Assembly (NCBI RefSeq): GCF_000716595.1
Contig: NZ_JNXC01000020.1
Span: 1 to 64,000 of the forward strand
Origin: Saccharothrix sp. NRRL B-16314
Lineage (GTDB): Bacteria > Actinomycetota > Actinomycetes > Mycobacteriales > Pseudonocardiaceae
DNA: 64,000 bases
Reading direction: 5' to 3'
Part shown: positions 17,474 to 25,646 of the stretch, in pieces
How positions within the stretch are numbered: position 1 is the stretch's first letter
How the letters are laid out: the number at the start of each line of letters is the position of its first letter
The notes under the pieces: model-generated
What the model was told of the DNA's origin: nothing
Databases searched by the model: none
Seen by the model: the letters and a program-made list of their open reading frames with translations, nothing else
Position numbers and translations under genes: made by a program

Positions 17474-17691
17474 CCTTCGGAACCTGGCGTAAATCCACCT
17501 TCAGCGGCGGCAACTCGGACTGCGTCGAAGTGGCGTGGCGCAAGTCGTCGTTCAGCGGTGCCAACTCCGGCTGCGTCGAGGTGGCGCACTCCACCGCCGT
17601 CGTCGGCATCAGGGACAGCAAGTCGCCGTCCACCGGCACCCTCACCCTCCCCCGCACCACCTGGGCAACCTTCCTGGCGACCCTGAGGTGA
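17455..17691 (+). CDS. DUF397 protein with duplicated core motif
   Basis: This 78-residue partner of the XRE regulator starts at ATG 17455 inside the regulator's coding end, behind AGGAGCACAGCGA. DUF397 proteins normally contain one W-x-K-S-x-F-S-G-x-N-x-C-V-E-V-A block. Here it occurs twice in tandem, WRKSTFSGGNSDCVEVA then WRKSSFSGANSGCVEVA, followed by the usual VGIRDSK and a C-terminal strand. XRE-DUF397 pairs behave like regulatory toxin-antitoxin-like modules in Streptomyces. The duplication is unusual in my experience. Confidence 0.8.
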   Translation: MGASELTFGTWRKSTFSGGNSDCVEVAWRKSSFSGANSGCVEVAHSTAVVGIRDSKSPSTGTLTLPRTTWATFLATLR

Positions 17692-17831
17692 CGTACCGGT
17701 CACCTTCGCCCGCCTGGATGTCGGGTGATCGCCTGACATCCGAGCAGGCCGACCGCTATTAGCGTCGTGATCACAGTCGGGGCCACACGTGCCCACGGCA
17801 ATTCTGTGATCGCGGAAGGTCGTTCCCGAAG

Positions 17832-18662
17832 ATGGTCGTCGCCAGGTTGGGCCGTTCGAAGCGCTGGGTCGTCGTCGCCGTCGCTGCCGTCGCGCTCCTG
17901 CCCGTCGCGGCGTGCGGATCGAGCGGTTCCGCGGGGAACGCCTCCGGCGCGGCCGGCGCCGACCGCGCCCAGGCCATCGGGCGTTGGCAGGACGACTTCT
18001 GCCCGACCGTGCAGCCGGAACTGGCGGCCAAGCGCCTGTCGTACTCCAAGTACGTGAACGGGCCGTCGTACCTGGCGATGGGGGACGCGATGACCCCGAA
18101 CACCTTCGACTGCCTGGCCACGTTCGAGATCGACCTCCCGAAGCGGAAGCACCCGGAGAACGCCGATGTGGCGATCGCCATCTACAACCGCAACGAAAAG
18201 GCGTGGAGCAGCGTCGAGGAGTACTACCAGAAGCGCCTGAAGGACTGGCTCGCGGTCTACGAAGAACTCGAGGTAGGCGGCAACGAGCACAAGGTCCGCG
18301 AAAGGGACGGCGCTCTGAAGCCCTTCCTCGACAAGAAGCTGGACGGTCCGTGGGTAGAGGGCCAGGCGTACGCGATCAAGGCCTCCGGGGTCTACCGCGG
18401 GTCCGTGTTGGCCGCCGTGCGCACCGAGGACTACGCGCTGTTCATCAGGATCGAGACCCCGATGGACCCCGAGGTGAGCCAGGCCCTGACCGCCGTCGAG
18501 TTCTACGAGAAGCGAGGGGAAAAGCCGCCCGCCGAGCTGAACGAGGAGGGCATCGAGAGCCGGCGGGTACTGCCGTTCACGGACGAGGAGATCGCCGAGT
18601 GGACGACGACCGAGTACATCGCCGCAGTTCACAAGGCGGTCGAAGCGAAACTCGGCAAGTAG
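17832..18662 (+). CDS. secreted lipoprotein of unknown function
   Basis: The 276-residue product has a basic N-terminus, a hydrophobic stretch (residues 12-27) and a lipobox VAAC with Cys28, so it should be lipidated and anchored outside the membrane. The mature part starts with a Gly/Ser/Ala linker and continues as a charged, mostly helical domain (many Glu/Lys) with two cysteines (CPTVQPE and FDCLATFE) that could form a disulfide. I do not recognise a family. A TATTAG-like A/T-rich segment near 17755 may contain its promoter. Confidence 0.7.
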   Translation: MVVARLGRSKRWVVVAVAAVALLPVAACGSSGSAGNASGAAGADRAQAIGRWQDDFCPTVQPELAAKRLSYSKYVNGPSYLAMGDAMTPNTFDCLATFEIDLPKRKHPENADVAIAIYNRNEKAWSSVEEYYQKRLKDWLAVYEELEVGGNEHKVRERDGALKPFLDKKLDGPWVEGQAYAIKASGVYRGSVLAAVRTEDYALFIRIETPMDPEVSQALTAVEFYEKRGEKPPAELNEEGIESRRVLPFTDEEIAEWTTTEYIAAVHKAVEAKLGK

Positions 18663-19101
18663 GGCGAGACCCGGACCTGCCGTAATCGCCAGTGCGAACC
18701 TGACGACGGCCTTGTCCGGCCGGCCGGGCTCGTCCTCGGGACACCACCCTGTCGAAGCGCCCGACCTGCGTCGAGTCCCGACCCGCGTCGAGTGGCGACC
18801 TGCGTCGAGTGGCGTGAGGTCCTATGAACGGCCCGCCCGCTGATCTGCCTGCGGGTTCTTGAGCACGTTCCACGAGATCTGCCGTGACCCCGTCACGGCA
18901 CAGACGCAACGCAGGAACCGCTGACGCTCGCCGTCATGGCGGGACGCGGTCGCTTCAGTGGATCGCCCAAGCGCGGACATGGGCGAAAGGGTGCCGTACT
19001 GCTTGCGCGCAAAACTAGTGCGACAATCCGACTCCACTCCAACGGCCCAACACCCACCCCTCGGGTGGTCACTCACCGCGTCCACTGCCATGATGCCCGC
19101 C
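18663..19101. other. 439-base intergenic region without convincing gene
   Basis: No reading frame here has good start, codon use and ribosome-binding support. It contains three tandem 17-base repeats (18762-18812), a short hairpin GCCGTGAC-CCC-GTCACGGC (18881-18899) and a perfect palindrome TTGCGCGCAA (19003-19012) that could serve the downstream Imm1 gene. A minus-strand frame across 18822-19334 overlaps the Imm1 gene and looks like a shadow. The region could be a decayed gene, but I cannot show it. Confidence 0.5.
18762..18812. repeat. three tandem 17-bp repeats
   Basis: Units begin at 18762, 18779 and 18796 with the consensus CGACCTGCGTCGAGTGG; copies differ at one or two positions. The repeats lie in noncoding DNA upstream of the Imm1 gene. 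Confidence 0.7.
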
Positions 19102-19542
19102 ATGAGTTTCACGGCTGTGTGGCCGATCAACGACGCGAGCGACACCGACGCCGCCGACGAGCTGACCGTCAGCGCGCCGGAGGACGTCGACACCCTCCTG
19201 AGCCGCTTGGCCGAACCCGGCGCGGGCCCCGCCGTGATCGAGCACCAGGACCGCGAGCTGATCATCGACTCCGAAGGGCTGCTGGGCGCACCCGGCACGA
19301 CCCGCATCCCCGACCACGACGTCGCCGCGGCCATCCACAGCGGCTACGGCTACCTCACCTACGCCGACCCGGACCACGACTACTCGACCCTTAAGGGCGA
19401 TCCGTCCTCCCCCGAGTACCGCTCCGAGTACGTCGACTACCCGGCCGGCGCGGGCGTCCCGGTGGACGTCCTGGCGACCGCGCTCAAGCAGTTCCTGACC
19501 ACCGCCCAGCGCCCCACCACCGTCACCTGGCAACCCGCCTAA
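19102..19542 (+). CDS. Imm1 family immunity protein (orphan)
   Basis: This 146-residue acidic protein fits the Imm1 pattern: EDVDTLLSRLAEPG near the start, GYGYLTYADPD in the middle, and the C-terminal block VPVDVLATALKQFL followed by RPTTVTWQ. Imm1 proteins neutralise secreted polymorphic toxins such as nuclease or deaminase types. No toxin gene is adjacent; the nearest T7SS toxin is 22 kb away. ATGs at 19090 and 19093 are also possible starts. The stop is followed three bases later by the 22-bp repeat array. Confidence 0.7.
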   Translation: MSFTAVWPINDASDTDAADELTVSAPEDVDTLLSRLAEPGAGPAVIEHQDRELIIDSEGLLGAPGTTRIPDHDVAAAIHSGYGYLTYADPDHDYSTLKGDPSSPEYRSEYVDYPAGAGVPVDVLATALKQFLTTAQRPTTVTWQPA

Positions 19543-19545
19543 CCC

Positions 19546-19727
19546 GTGAGTCCTACGTTCGGAACGCGTGAGTCCTACGTTCGGAACGCGTGAGTCCTAC
19601 GTACAGAACGCGTGAGTCCTACGTTCAGGACGCGTGAGTTCAACGCTCAGAACAAACGATCTTGTACTGAGCGTTGAACTCGGGGTACGCGAACGTAGGA
19701 CTCACGGGTCCTGAACGTAGGACTCAC
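19546..19727. repeat. 22-bp phased inverted repeat array, site 1
   Basis: Five direct units begin exactly every 22 bases at 19546, 19568, 19590, 19612 and 19634. The first four follow GTGAGTCCTACGTTC plus RGAACGC; the fifth is the variant GTGAGTTCAACGCTCAGAAC. Its GAGTTCAACGCTCAG (19636-19650) pairs perfectly with 19667-19681 over a 16-base loop. Inverted units GAACGTAGGACTCAC follow at 19691 and 19713, again 22 bases apart, and can pair with units four and three. It sits between the convergent Imm1 and rmlD genes and probably acts at least as a bidirectional terminator. Confidence 0.9.
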
Positions 19728-19740
19728 TGGTGGAGTGGGG

Positions 19741-20634
19741 TTAGGGGACGGCGTGCGCCGCCACCGCGGCCGTCAAGGCCTCACGCCAGTGACGCAGAGG
19801 CGGCAGGCCGGCGTCCTCCCACGACTTGCCGGACAGCACCGAGTACGCCGGGCGCGGCGCGGGGCGGGGGAAGTCGGCGGTAGTGCAGGGCTTCACCCGG
19901 TCCGGGTCCAAGGCCAGTTCGGCGAAGATCGCACGGGCGAAGCCGCACCAGGTGGTCTCGCCGGCGCCGGTCGCGTGCAGCACCCGTGACGGCGTGCCGC
20001 CCGACGACACCAGACCGGCCAGTGACACCAGGCCGTGAGCCAGGTCCAGGGACCACGTCGGCGAGCCCAGTTGATCGTCCACAACGGACAGCGTGTCGTT
20101 CGTGGCAGCCAAGCGGGCCATGGTCTTCACGAAGTTCGCGCCGTGCTCGCCGTAGACCCACGCCGTGCGCACGACCCACGCACTGTCCCAAGTGGACAGC
20201 ACGCGTTCCTCGCCGGCGAGCTTGGTGCGCCCGTACGCCGACCGCGGCCCGGTGGGGTCAGACGGCTCGTACGGCCGCGTCCCGTCACCCGGGAACACGT
20301 AGTCCGTCGACACGTGCAGCAGCGGCACGTCGTGCTCGCGGCAGTTCGACGCCAGGTAACCCGGCCCCACCGCGTTGACCGCGAACGCCCGGTCGAAGTC
20401 GGTCTCCGCCGCGTCCACCGCCGTGTAGGCCGCCGCGTTCACCACCACCGGCCGGAAACCGGCGTCACGGGCGGTCGCGGCGAACACGCCCACCGCGTCC
20501 GCCACGGCCGACGGGTCGGTCAGGTCCAGCTCGGCCGACGACGGCGCGTGCACCAGACCGTCACCGGGCGCGGCGGCCACGACGTCCTGCCCGAGCTGCC
20601 CCCGACCACCGGGCACCAGCAGTGCGAGCGCCAT
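19741..20634 (-). CDS. rmlD: dTDP-4-dehydrorhamnose reductase
   Basis: RmlD performs the last step of dTDP-L-rhamnose synthesis, the NAD(P)H reduction of the 4-keto intermediate. The 297-residue SDR protein has the dinucleotide site PGGRGQLGQDV, NAAAYTAVDAAE, STDYVFPGDG and the catalytic Y-x3-K in SAYGRTKLAGEE. Its ATG overlaps the rmlB stop (ATGA), so the two are translationally coupled. The 3' end is one repeat-array length from the convergent Imm1 gene. rmlA and rmlC are not in the window. Confidence 0.92.
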   Translation of the reverse strand: MALALLVPGGRGQLGQDVVAAAPGDGLVHAPSSAELDLTDPSAVADAVGVFAATARDAGFRPVVVNAAAYTAVDAAETDFDRAFAVNAVGPGYLASNCREHDVPLLHVSTDYVFPGDGTRPYEPSDPTGPRSAYGRTKLAGEERVLSTWDSAWVVRTAWVYGEHGANFVKTMARLAATNDTLSVVDDQLGSPTWSLDLAHGLVSLAGLVSSGGTPSRVLHATGAGETTWCGFARAIFAELALDPDRVKPCTTADFPRPAPRPAYSVLSGKSWEDAGLPPLRHWREALTAAVAAHAVP

Positions 20635-21626
20635 CAGCCGGCCAGGGCCGCGCGCTGCTTCAGCGGCTCCCACCACGACCGGTTGTCCCGGTACCACTGC
20701 ACGGTCGCCGCCAGGCCCTCGGCGAAGTCGACCCGCGGCGCGTACCCGAGTTCGGTGCTGATCTTGGTGATGTCGACCGAGTAGCGCCGGTCGTGGCCCT
20801 TGCGGTCGGCCACCGGCTCGACGGACGAATCCCAGTCACGGCCGGTCGCGTCGAGCAGGCGCTCCGTCAGCTCCCGGTTGGTCAACTCGGTGCCGCCGCC
20901 GATGTTGTAGATCTCGCCACCGCGACCGCCCTCCAGCACGAGCTGGATGCCGCGGCAGTGGTCGTCCACGTGCAGCCAGTCGCGCACGTTCAGCCCGTCG
21001 CCGTACAGCGGCACCTTCTTGCCGTCCACCAGGTTCGTCACGAACAAGGGGATGACCTTCTCGGGGAACTGGTACGGACCGTAGTTGTTCGAGCACCGCG
21101 TGACGCACACCTGGAGCCCGTGGGTGCGGAAGAACGACCGGGCCAACAGGTCCGACGAAGCCTTGGACGCCGAGTAGGGCGAGTTCGGCTCGAGGATGTG
21201 CTCCTCGGTCCACGACCCTTCGTCGATCGTGCCGTACACCTCGTCGGTGGACACGTGCACGAACTTGGCCACCCCGGCCTCCAGCGCGCCCTGGAGCAGC
21301 ACCTGGGTGCCCAGCACGTTGGTCAGCACGAAGTCGGCCGAACCGGAGATCGAACGGTCCACATGCGACTCGGCGGCGAAGTGCACCACCACGTCCGTCC
21401 GGCTCATCAGGTCGGCGACCAGTTCGCGGTCGCAGATGTCGCCGTGGACGAAGGTCAGCCGCGGGTCGTCCGCGACCGGCGCCAGGTTCGCCACGTTGCC
21501 CGCGTAGGTGAGCTTGTCCAGCACCACCACCTCGGCATCGGCGTAGGCCGGGTACGAGCCGCCCACCAACTCCCGCACGTAGTGCGAGCCGATGAACCCG
21601 GCCCCACCCGTTACCAGTACGCGCAT
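20634..21626 (-). CDS. rmlB: dTDP-glucose 4,6-dehydratase
   Basis: RmlB converts dTDP-glucose to dTDP-4-keto-6-deoxyglucose. The 330-residue extended SDR shows TGGAGFIGSHYVREL, FAAESHVDRS, the catalytic region STDEVYGTI, YSASKAS with Tyr and Lys, and RCSNNYGPYQFPEKVIPLF. The start at 21626 gives the normal family length; upstream frame extension would run into the LCP promoter region. It is first in the rmlB-rmlD unit and divergent from the LCP gene. The product feeds the WbbL-type transferases in this window. Confidence 0.92.
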   Translation of the reverse strand: MRVLVTGGAGFIGSHYVRELVGGSYPAYADAEVVVLDKLTYAGNVANLAPVADDPRLTFVHGDICDRELVADLMSRTDVVVHFAAESHVDRSISGSADFVLTNVLGTQVLLQGALEAGVAKFVHVSTDEVYGTIDEGSWTEEHILEPNSPYSASKASSDLLARSFFRTHGLQVCVTRCSNNYGPYQFPEKVIPLFVTNLVDGKKVPLYGDGLNVRDWLHVDDHCRGIQLVLEGGRGGEIYNIGGGTELTNRELTERLLDATGRDWDSSVEPVADRKGHDRRYSVDITKISTELGYAPRVDFAEGLAATVQWYRDNRSWWEPLKQRAALAG

Positions 21627-21762
21627 GCTCAGTGCCCTCCTACGAGCGGTCCACCCACCGAAGTCTGTCACGGGCTTTAACCGTGCAACCCACCTGGTTG
21701 TTACAGCGTCTCCCGTATAAGAGGAGTGGCAGGAAGCTTGTACGCACGGGGGAGGCAGGCAA

Positions 21763-23292
21763 GTGGACCGGAGTCCGCCCGGAACAGCCGGCAGATCGGC
21801 TGCTCTTCGTGTTCTCGCGGTCACCGCCCGTTCGATCGTGGCGCTGGTCTCGGCGGCTGTGCTCGTCGTCACGTGGTACGGCTGGTACTACCTGAGCGAC
21901 ATCGACGACGACATCACCACGACGGACGTCTTCCAGTCCTCGGTCGCCGAGCAGGACGAGGGCAAGGTCCGCAAGCCGCTCGACGGCGCGATCGACATGC
22001 TGCTGGTCGGCGTCGACAGCCGCACGGACGCCCAGGGCAACCCGCTGTCGGACGAAGTGCTGGCGCTGCTCAACGGCGGTGTGGCGGACGGCACGCTGAA
22101 CACCGACACGATGATCCTGGTGCACATCCCCCAGGACGGCACCCGCGCGGTGGCCATCTCGTTCCCGCGCGACGCGTACGTGGAGATCGCGGACGGGTTC
22201 GGCAAGCACAAGCTGAACTCCGCGATGGCGCGGCAGAAGAACGACACGGCGCAGCGGTTGCGCAACGAGGGCGTGACCGACGAGGCCCGCGTCGAACTGG
22301 AGTCGACGCTGGCCGGGCGCCGGACGTTGATCAAGACGATCGAGCAGCTCACCGGCGGTTCGGTCACCGTCGACCAGTACGCCGAGGTCAACCTGGCCAG
22401 CTTCTACGAGGTCACCAAGGCCATCGGCGGCGTCGAGGTGTGCCTGAACGAGGAGACCCGCGACCGCGACTCGGGTGCGGACTTCCGGGCGGGTCGGCAG
22501 ACCATCGAGGGCGCGCAGGCGCTGTCGTTCGTGCGGCAGCGCGGTGGGCTGCCCGGCGGCGACCTGGACCGGATCGTGCGGCAGCAGGTGTTCATCGGCG
22601 CGCTGGCCCGCAAGGTGCTGTCCACGGGCACGCTGACCGACTTCGGGAAGCTGGACCAGTTGCTGACCGCGGTGAAGAAGTCCGTGGTGATCAACGCGGG
22701 GTGGAACCTCACCGAGTTCGCCGAGCAGATGCAGGGGTTGGTGTCGGGCAACATCCAGTTCCGCACGATTCCCGTCGGCGACCCGACGGACACGTGGAGC
22801 GACGGCAACGTGCTGCCGGTCGAGCCGGCGAAGGTGCGGCAGTTCATCAAGAACCTGGCGACGGACGGCTCGTCGTCCTCCAAGTCGCCCACCACCACGA
22901 CGCCGACCGGGCCGCCGCCGTCGGAGATCACCGTGCACGTCTACAACTCGGCCGGAGTGGCCCGGTTGGCGGCCAACGTGCTGGACATGTTGGTGCAGAA
23001 CGGGTTCGTCCGCGGGCGCGCGGCCAGCGGCGAGTACCTGGAGACGACGTCCGTGCGGCACTCGCCGGACGAGGCCTCCAGCGCCGAGAAGGTGATTTCC
23101 GCGTTGGGCCGTAACGCCGAGGCCATCGCGGACGACTCCGTGCCAAGGGGGCAGGTTCAGGTTCACCTCGGCGCGGACTACGCGGTGCCGGACCAGTCCG
23201 ACCCGGCGTCGGTCGAAGGCACCGGGACGGTCGCGCCCACCACCGGCTCGACCCCGCCGATCACCGCCGACGGTGTGGTCTGCGTCAACTGA
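21763..23292 (+). CDS. LytR-CpsA-Psr family glycopolymer ligase with LytR_C domain
   Basis: LCP enzymes transfer lipid-linked glycopolymers such as arabinogalactan to peptidoglycan on the outer face of the membrane. This 509-residue protein has one transmembrane segment (about 22-45), then the LCP domain (about 75-310) with GVDSRTD, SFPRDAYV and the Arg pair in FVRQR that handle the polyprenyl diphosphate. A Thr/Pro linker leads to a LytR_C domain (about 388-472, VHVYNSAGVARLAANV). The GTG start follows GGGGGAGGCAGG. It corresponds by position to mycobacterial Rv3267 (CpsA). Confidence 0.9.
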   Translation: MDRSPPGTAGRSAALRVLAVTARSIVALVSAAVLVVTWYGWYYLSDIDDDITTTDVFQSSVAEQDEGKVRKPLDGAIDMLLVGVDSRTDAQGNPLSDEVLALLNGGVADGTLNTDTMILVHIPQDGTRAVAISFPRDAYVEIADGFGKHKLNSAMARQKNDTAQRLRNEGVTDEARVELESTLAGRRTLIKTIEQLTGGSVTVDQYAEVNLASFYEVTKAIGGVEVCLNEETRDRDSGADFRAGRQTIEGAQALSFVRQRGGLPGGDLDRIVRQQVFIGALARKVLSTGTLTDFGKLDQLLTAVKKSVVINAGWNLTEFAEQMQGLVSGNIQFRTIPVGDPTDTWSDGNVLPVEPAKVRQFIKNLATDGSSSSKSPTTTTPTGPPPSEITVHVYNSAGVARLAANVLDMLVQNGFVRGRAASGEYLETTSVRHSPDEASSAEKVISALGRNAEAIADDSVPRGQVQVHLGADYAVPDQSDPASVEGTGTVAPTTGSTPPITADGVVCVN

Positions 23293-23333
23293 ACCCCTGG
23301 TCGAATTCGCACGTCCGACCGGCCGCAGCCGGT

Positions 23334-23339
23334 TAGCCT
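23334..23339 (+). promoter_or_regulatory. -10 hexamer TAGCCT for the second LCP gene
   Basis: TANNNT hexamer 33 bases before GTG 23373. Unlike the leaderless cases, this leader has room for the GGAGGA ribosome-binding site that is present. Confidence 0.4.
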
Positions 23340-23372
23340 GATCGGACAGTCCCAGTCGTTGGAGGAACGTCG

Positions 23373-24554
23373 GTGAAGGCCGCGGTGATTGCCGGACGCA
23401 CGTTCCTCGCGCTGCTGTCCGCGACCGTTCTCGTGGCCGCCGGTTACGGCTGGTCGACGTTGAAGCGGGTGCAGGAGAGCGTGAACACGACGGACGTGCT
23501 GACCGCGCTGTCGGACGTGCCGAACGCGCCGCCCGTGGCCGACGGCGCGACGGACATCCTGCTGGTGGGCAGCGACAGCCGCACCGACGCGCAGGGGAGG
23601 CCGCTGCCGGACCACGTGCTGCGGCAGTTGCGCACCGAGGCGACGGACACGCTCAACACGGACACGATCATCGTCATGCGGCTGCCGCACGACGGTGGCA
23701 AGGCACGGGCCGTGTCCATCCCGCGAGACACGTACGTGCCGGTGCCGGACATCGGCTCGGAGAAGATCAACTCGGCGTACGGGCTGACCAAGTTCTTCAC
23801 CATGCAGCGGCTCCAGGCGGAGGGCGTGTCCGACCTGACCGAGCGCTCGCAGCGGGGCGACCAGGCCGGGCGGCGGGCGTTGGTGCAGGTGGTGCAGGAG
23901 TTGACCGGGGTGCGGGTCGACCACTACGCGGAGATCAACCTGTACGGGTTCTACCTGCTCACCGAGGTGATCGGGGGCGTGGAGGTGTGCCTGAAGCAGG
24001 CGACGTCCGACCCGGATTCGGGGGCGAACTTCCGCGCGGGGGTCCAGTCGATCTCGGGGGCGGACGCGCTGGCGTTCGTGCGGCAGCGGAAGGGTATTCC
24101 GAACGGGGACCTGGGGCGGATCACGCGGCAGCAGGTGTTCATGTCGGCGGCGGCGGCGAAGCTGATGTCCGCGGGGACGTTCACCGACCCGGCGCGGCTG
24201 TCGGGGCTGCTGGACGCGGTGAGCAAGTCGGTGGTGGTGGACGAGAAGCTGGACCTGACGACGTTCGCCGGGCAGGCGCGCGGGTTGGCCGGTGGGAACG
24301 TCGAGTTCGCGACCATCCCGGTGACCGGGGTCGGTGCGCGCAACGAACGCGGCCAGAGCATCGTCACGGTGGACCCGGCCGCGGTGAAGGCCTTCGTGGC
24401 CCAGCTGCTGGGCGAGAAGTCCCCCGCCACGCCGCTTCCGTCGTCCCCCGCCGGTGCCCCCACCACCCGCAAGCTGGCCGGCGACCGCCTGGTGACCTTC
24501 GACGGCCACCCCCGCCCCGCCACCCTCCAGTCGTCCCCACCCTGCATCGACTAA
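23373..24554 (+). CDS. LytR-CpsA-Psr family glycopolymer ligase
   Basis: This 393-residue paralogue of the preceding gene has a transmembrane segment at about 9-28 and the LCP domain at about 60-300 with GSDSRTD, SIPRDTYVPVP and FVRQRKG. It lacks the C-terminal LytR_C domain and ends in a Pro/Ser-rich tail. GTG 23373 is set by GGAGGA seven bases upstream. Tandem LCP genes probably serve different polymers or share a task. The second repeat array begins 16 bases after its stop. Confidence 0.9.
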   Translation: MKAAVIAGRTFLALLSATVLVAAGYGWSTLKRVQESVNTTDVLTALSDVPNAPPVADGATDILLVGSDSRTDAQGRPLPDHVLRQLRTEATDTLNTDTIIVMRLPHDGGKARAVSIPRDTYVPVPDIGSEKINSAYGLTKFFTMQRLQAEGVSDLTERSQRGDQAGRRALVQVVQELTGVRVDHYAEINLYGFYLLTEVIGGVEVCLKQATSDPDSGANFRAGVQSISGADALAFVRQRKGIPNGDLGRITRQQVFMSAAAAKLMSAGTFTDPARLSGLLDAVSKSVVVDEKLDLTTFAGQARGLAGGNVEFATIPVTGVGARNERGQSIVTVDPAAVKAFVAQLLGEKSPATPLPSSPAGAPTTRKLAGDRLVTFDGHPRPATLQSSPPCID

Positions 24555-24569
24555 CCCACACACACACTC

Positions 24570-24795
24570 GAGAGTCCTACATTCCCGCCCCGTGAGTCCT
24601 ACGTTCAGAACGCGTGAGTCCTACGTTCAGAACGCGTGAGTCCTACGTTCAGGACCCCCGAGTTCAACGCTCAGAACAAACGATCTTGAACTGGCCGTTG
24701 CACGCCGGTGTTCTGAGCGTTGAATTCAGGGGTCCCGAACGTAGGACACGGGTGTCCTGAACGTAGGACTCACGCGACGCGAACGTAGGACTCAC
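24570..24795. repeat. 22-bp phased inverted repeat array, site 2
   Basis: Direct units begin at 24570 (degenerate), 24592, 24614 and 24636. The variant unit follows, with the stem GAGTTCAACGCTCAGAAC at 24660-24677. Its partner arm is 24710-24727, 18 pairs with one G.T, over a 32-base loop. Inverted units begin at 24737 (degenerate), 24759 and 24781, again in 22-base steps. The first loop bases, AAACGATCTTG, are identical to those of site 1. It lies between the second LCP gene and the TIGR03089 gene, both on the + strand. Confidence 0.9.
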
Positions 24796-24840
24796 GGGAG
24801 GGGTGGGTGGGGCGGGGACGGGGCGTGGCAAGGTTGGCGC

Positions 24841-25536
24841 ATGACCGTCACGGATGCCCTGTTCGCACCCCTGTTCGCGGCGAATCCCGGCCGGCCCCTG
24901 ATCACGCACTACGACGACGCGGCCGGCACGCGCGTGGAGCTGTCGCGGGCCACGATCCGGAACTGGGCGGCCAAGACCGCGAACTGGCTGCGCGACGAGC
25001 ACGACGTGGAGCCGGGCGACCCGGTGGCCGTGCTGCTGCCCGCGCACTGGCAGACGGCCGGCGTGCTGCTGGGTGCGTGGTGGTGCGGCGCGGCGGTGAC
25101 GGACGACCCGACAGGCGCGAAGGTGGCGGTCGTCGCGCCCGGCGGCGAGGCACCCGGCGCCCTGGTGACGGCCGTGGCGTCGCTGCACCCGATGGGACTG
25201 GGCAGCGGCGCGGCGGTGGACTACAACGACGACGTGCGCGTGTTCGGTGACGACTTCACGCCGTGGGAACCGGTTCCCGGCACCACCCACGCCCTCCTCA
25301 AGTCCACTGTGGACGAGGTGGTGGAGGAGGCGCACCAGCGGGCGGCGACGTTGGGCATCACCGCGACTTCGCGTGTTCTGTCCACTGTGGAGTGGACGTT
25401 GCCGGACGGGCTGCTGAACGGCCTCCTCGCCGTGCTCGCGGGCGGCGGGTCACTCGTGCAGTGCAGCAACGCCGCGCCGGAACTGCTGGCCGCACGTCGT
25501 GCAAGCGAGCAGACGACCCTGGACCTGGTCGGCTGA
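24841..25536 (+). CDS. TIGR03089 family protein (truncated AMP-binding-like fold)
   Basis: This 231-residue protein matches the actinobacterial TIGR03089 family: LITHYDDAAGTRVELSRATIRNWAAKTANWL, then GDPVAVLLPAHWQTAGVLLGAWW, and the C-terminal GLLAVLAGGGSLVQC. It resembles the N-terminal part of acyl-adenylating enzymes but lacks the adenylation core motifs, so it is probably not an active ligase. In M. tuberculosis the equivalent (Rv3268) also follows the LCP gene. Function is unknown. Confidence 0.8.
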   Translation: MTVTDALFAPLFAANPGRPLITHYDDAAGTRVELSRATIRNWAAKTANWLRDEHDVEPGDPVAVLLPAHWQTAGVLLGAWWCGAAVTDDPTGAKVAVVAPGGEAPGALVTAVASLHPMGLGSGAAVDYNDDVRVFGDDFTPWEPVPGTTHALLKSTVDEVVEEAHQRAATLGITATSRVLSTVEWTLPDGLLNGLLAVLAGGGSLVQCSNAAPELLAARRASEQTTLDLVG

Positions 25537-25582
25537 GGCGACGGCCAAGGTAGGACCAAGGCAGCCCCGTCATGGGTGGGTG

Positions 25583-25611
25583 TTGACAGGCGCTCGACGG
25601 AGGCGTAGAAA
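25583..25611 (+). promoter_or_regulatory. sigma70-type promoter of the ArsR-SRPBCC operon
   Basis: TTGACA at 25583-25588 and TAGAAA at 25606-25611 are separated by 17 bases, a near-consensus housekeeping promoter. The expected start of transcription falls inside the adjacent palindrome. Confidence 0.7.
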
Positions 25612-25638
25612 ACCAATCAGTTAGGTAACCGATTGGTT
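25611..25638. promoter_or_regulatory. putative ArsR-family operator
   Basis: Perfect inverted repeat AACCAATC ... GATTGGTT with 12 bases between arms; it overlaps the -10 region and start site of the following autoregulated-looking operon. Confidence 0.65.
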
Positions 25639-25646
25639 AGGTAGGC

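Noticed and set aside
18822..19334. 170-codon minus-strand frame
   Set aside because: Overlaps the Imm1 gene antisense, has no ribosome-binding site and weak codon bias; could be a relic but cannot be supported.
19546..19660. CRISPR-like direct repeats
   Set aside because: The 22-bp units are strictly tandem with no unique spacers, include inverted copies and have no cas genes nearby.
23319..23333. Hairpin ACCGGC/GCCGGT as terminator between the two LCP genes
   Set aside because: Only six pairs and no U-tract; it directly abuts the next promoter hexamer, so evidence for termination is weak.
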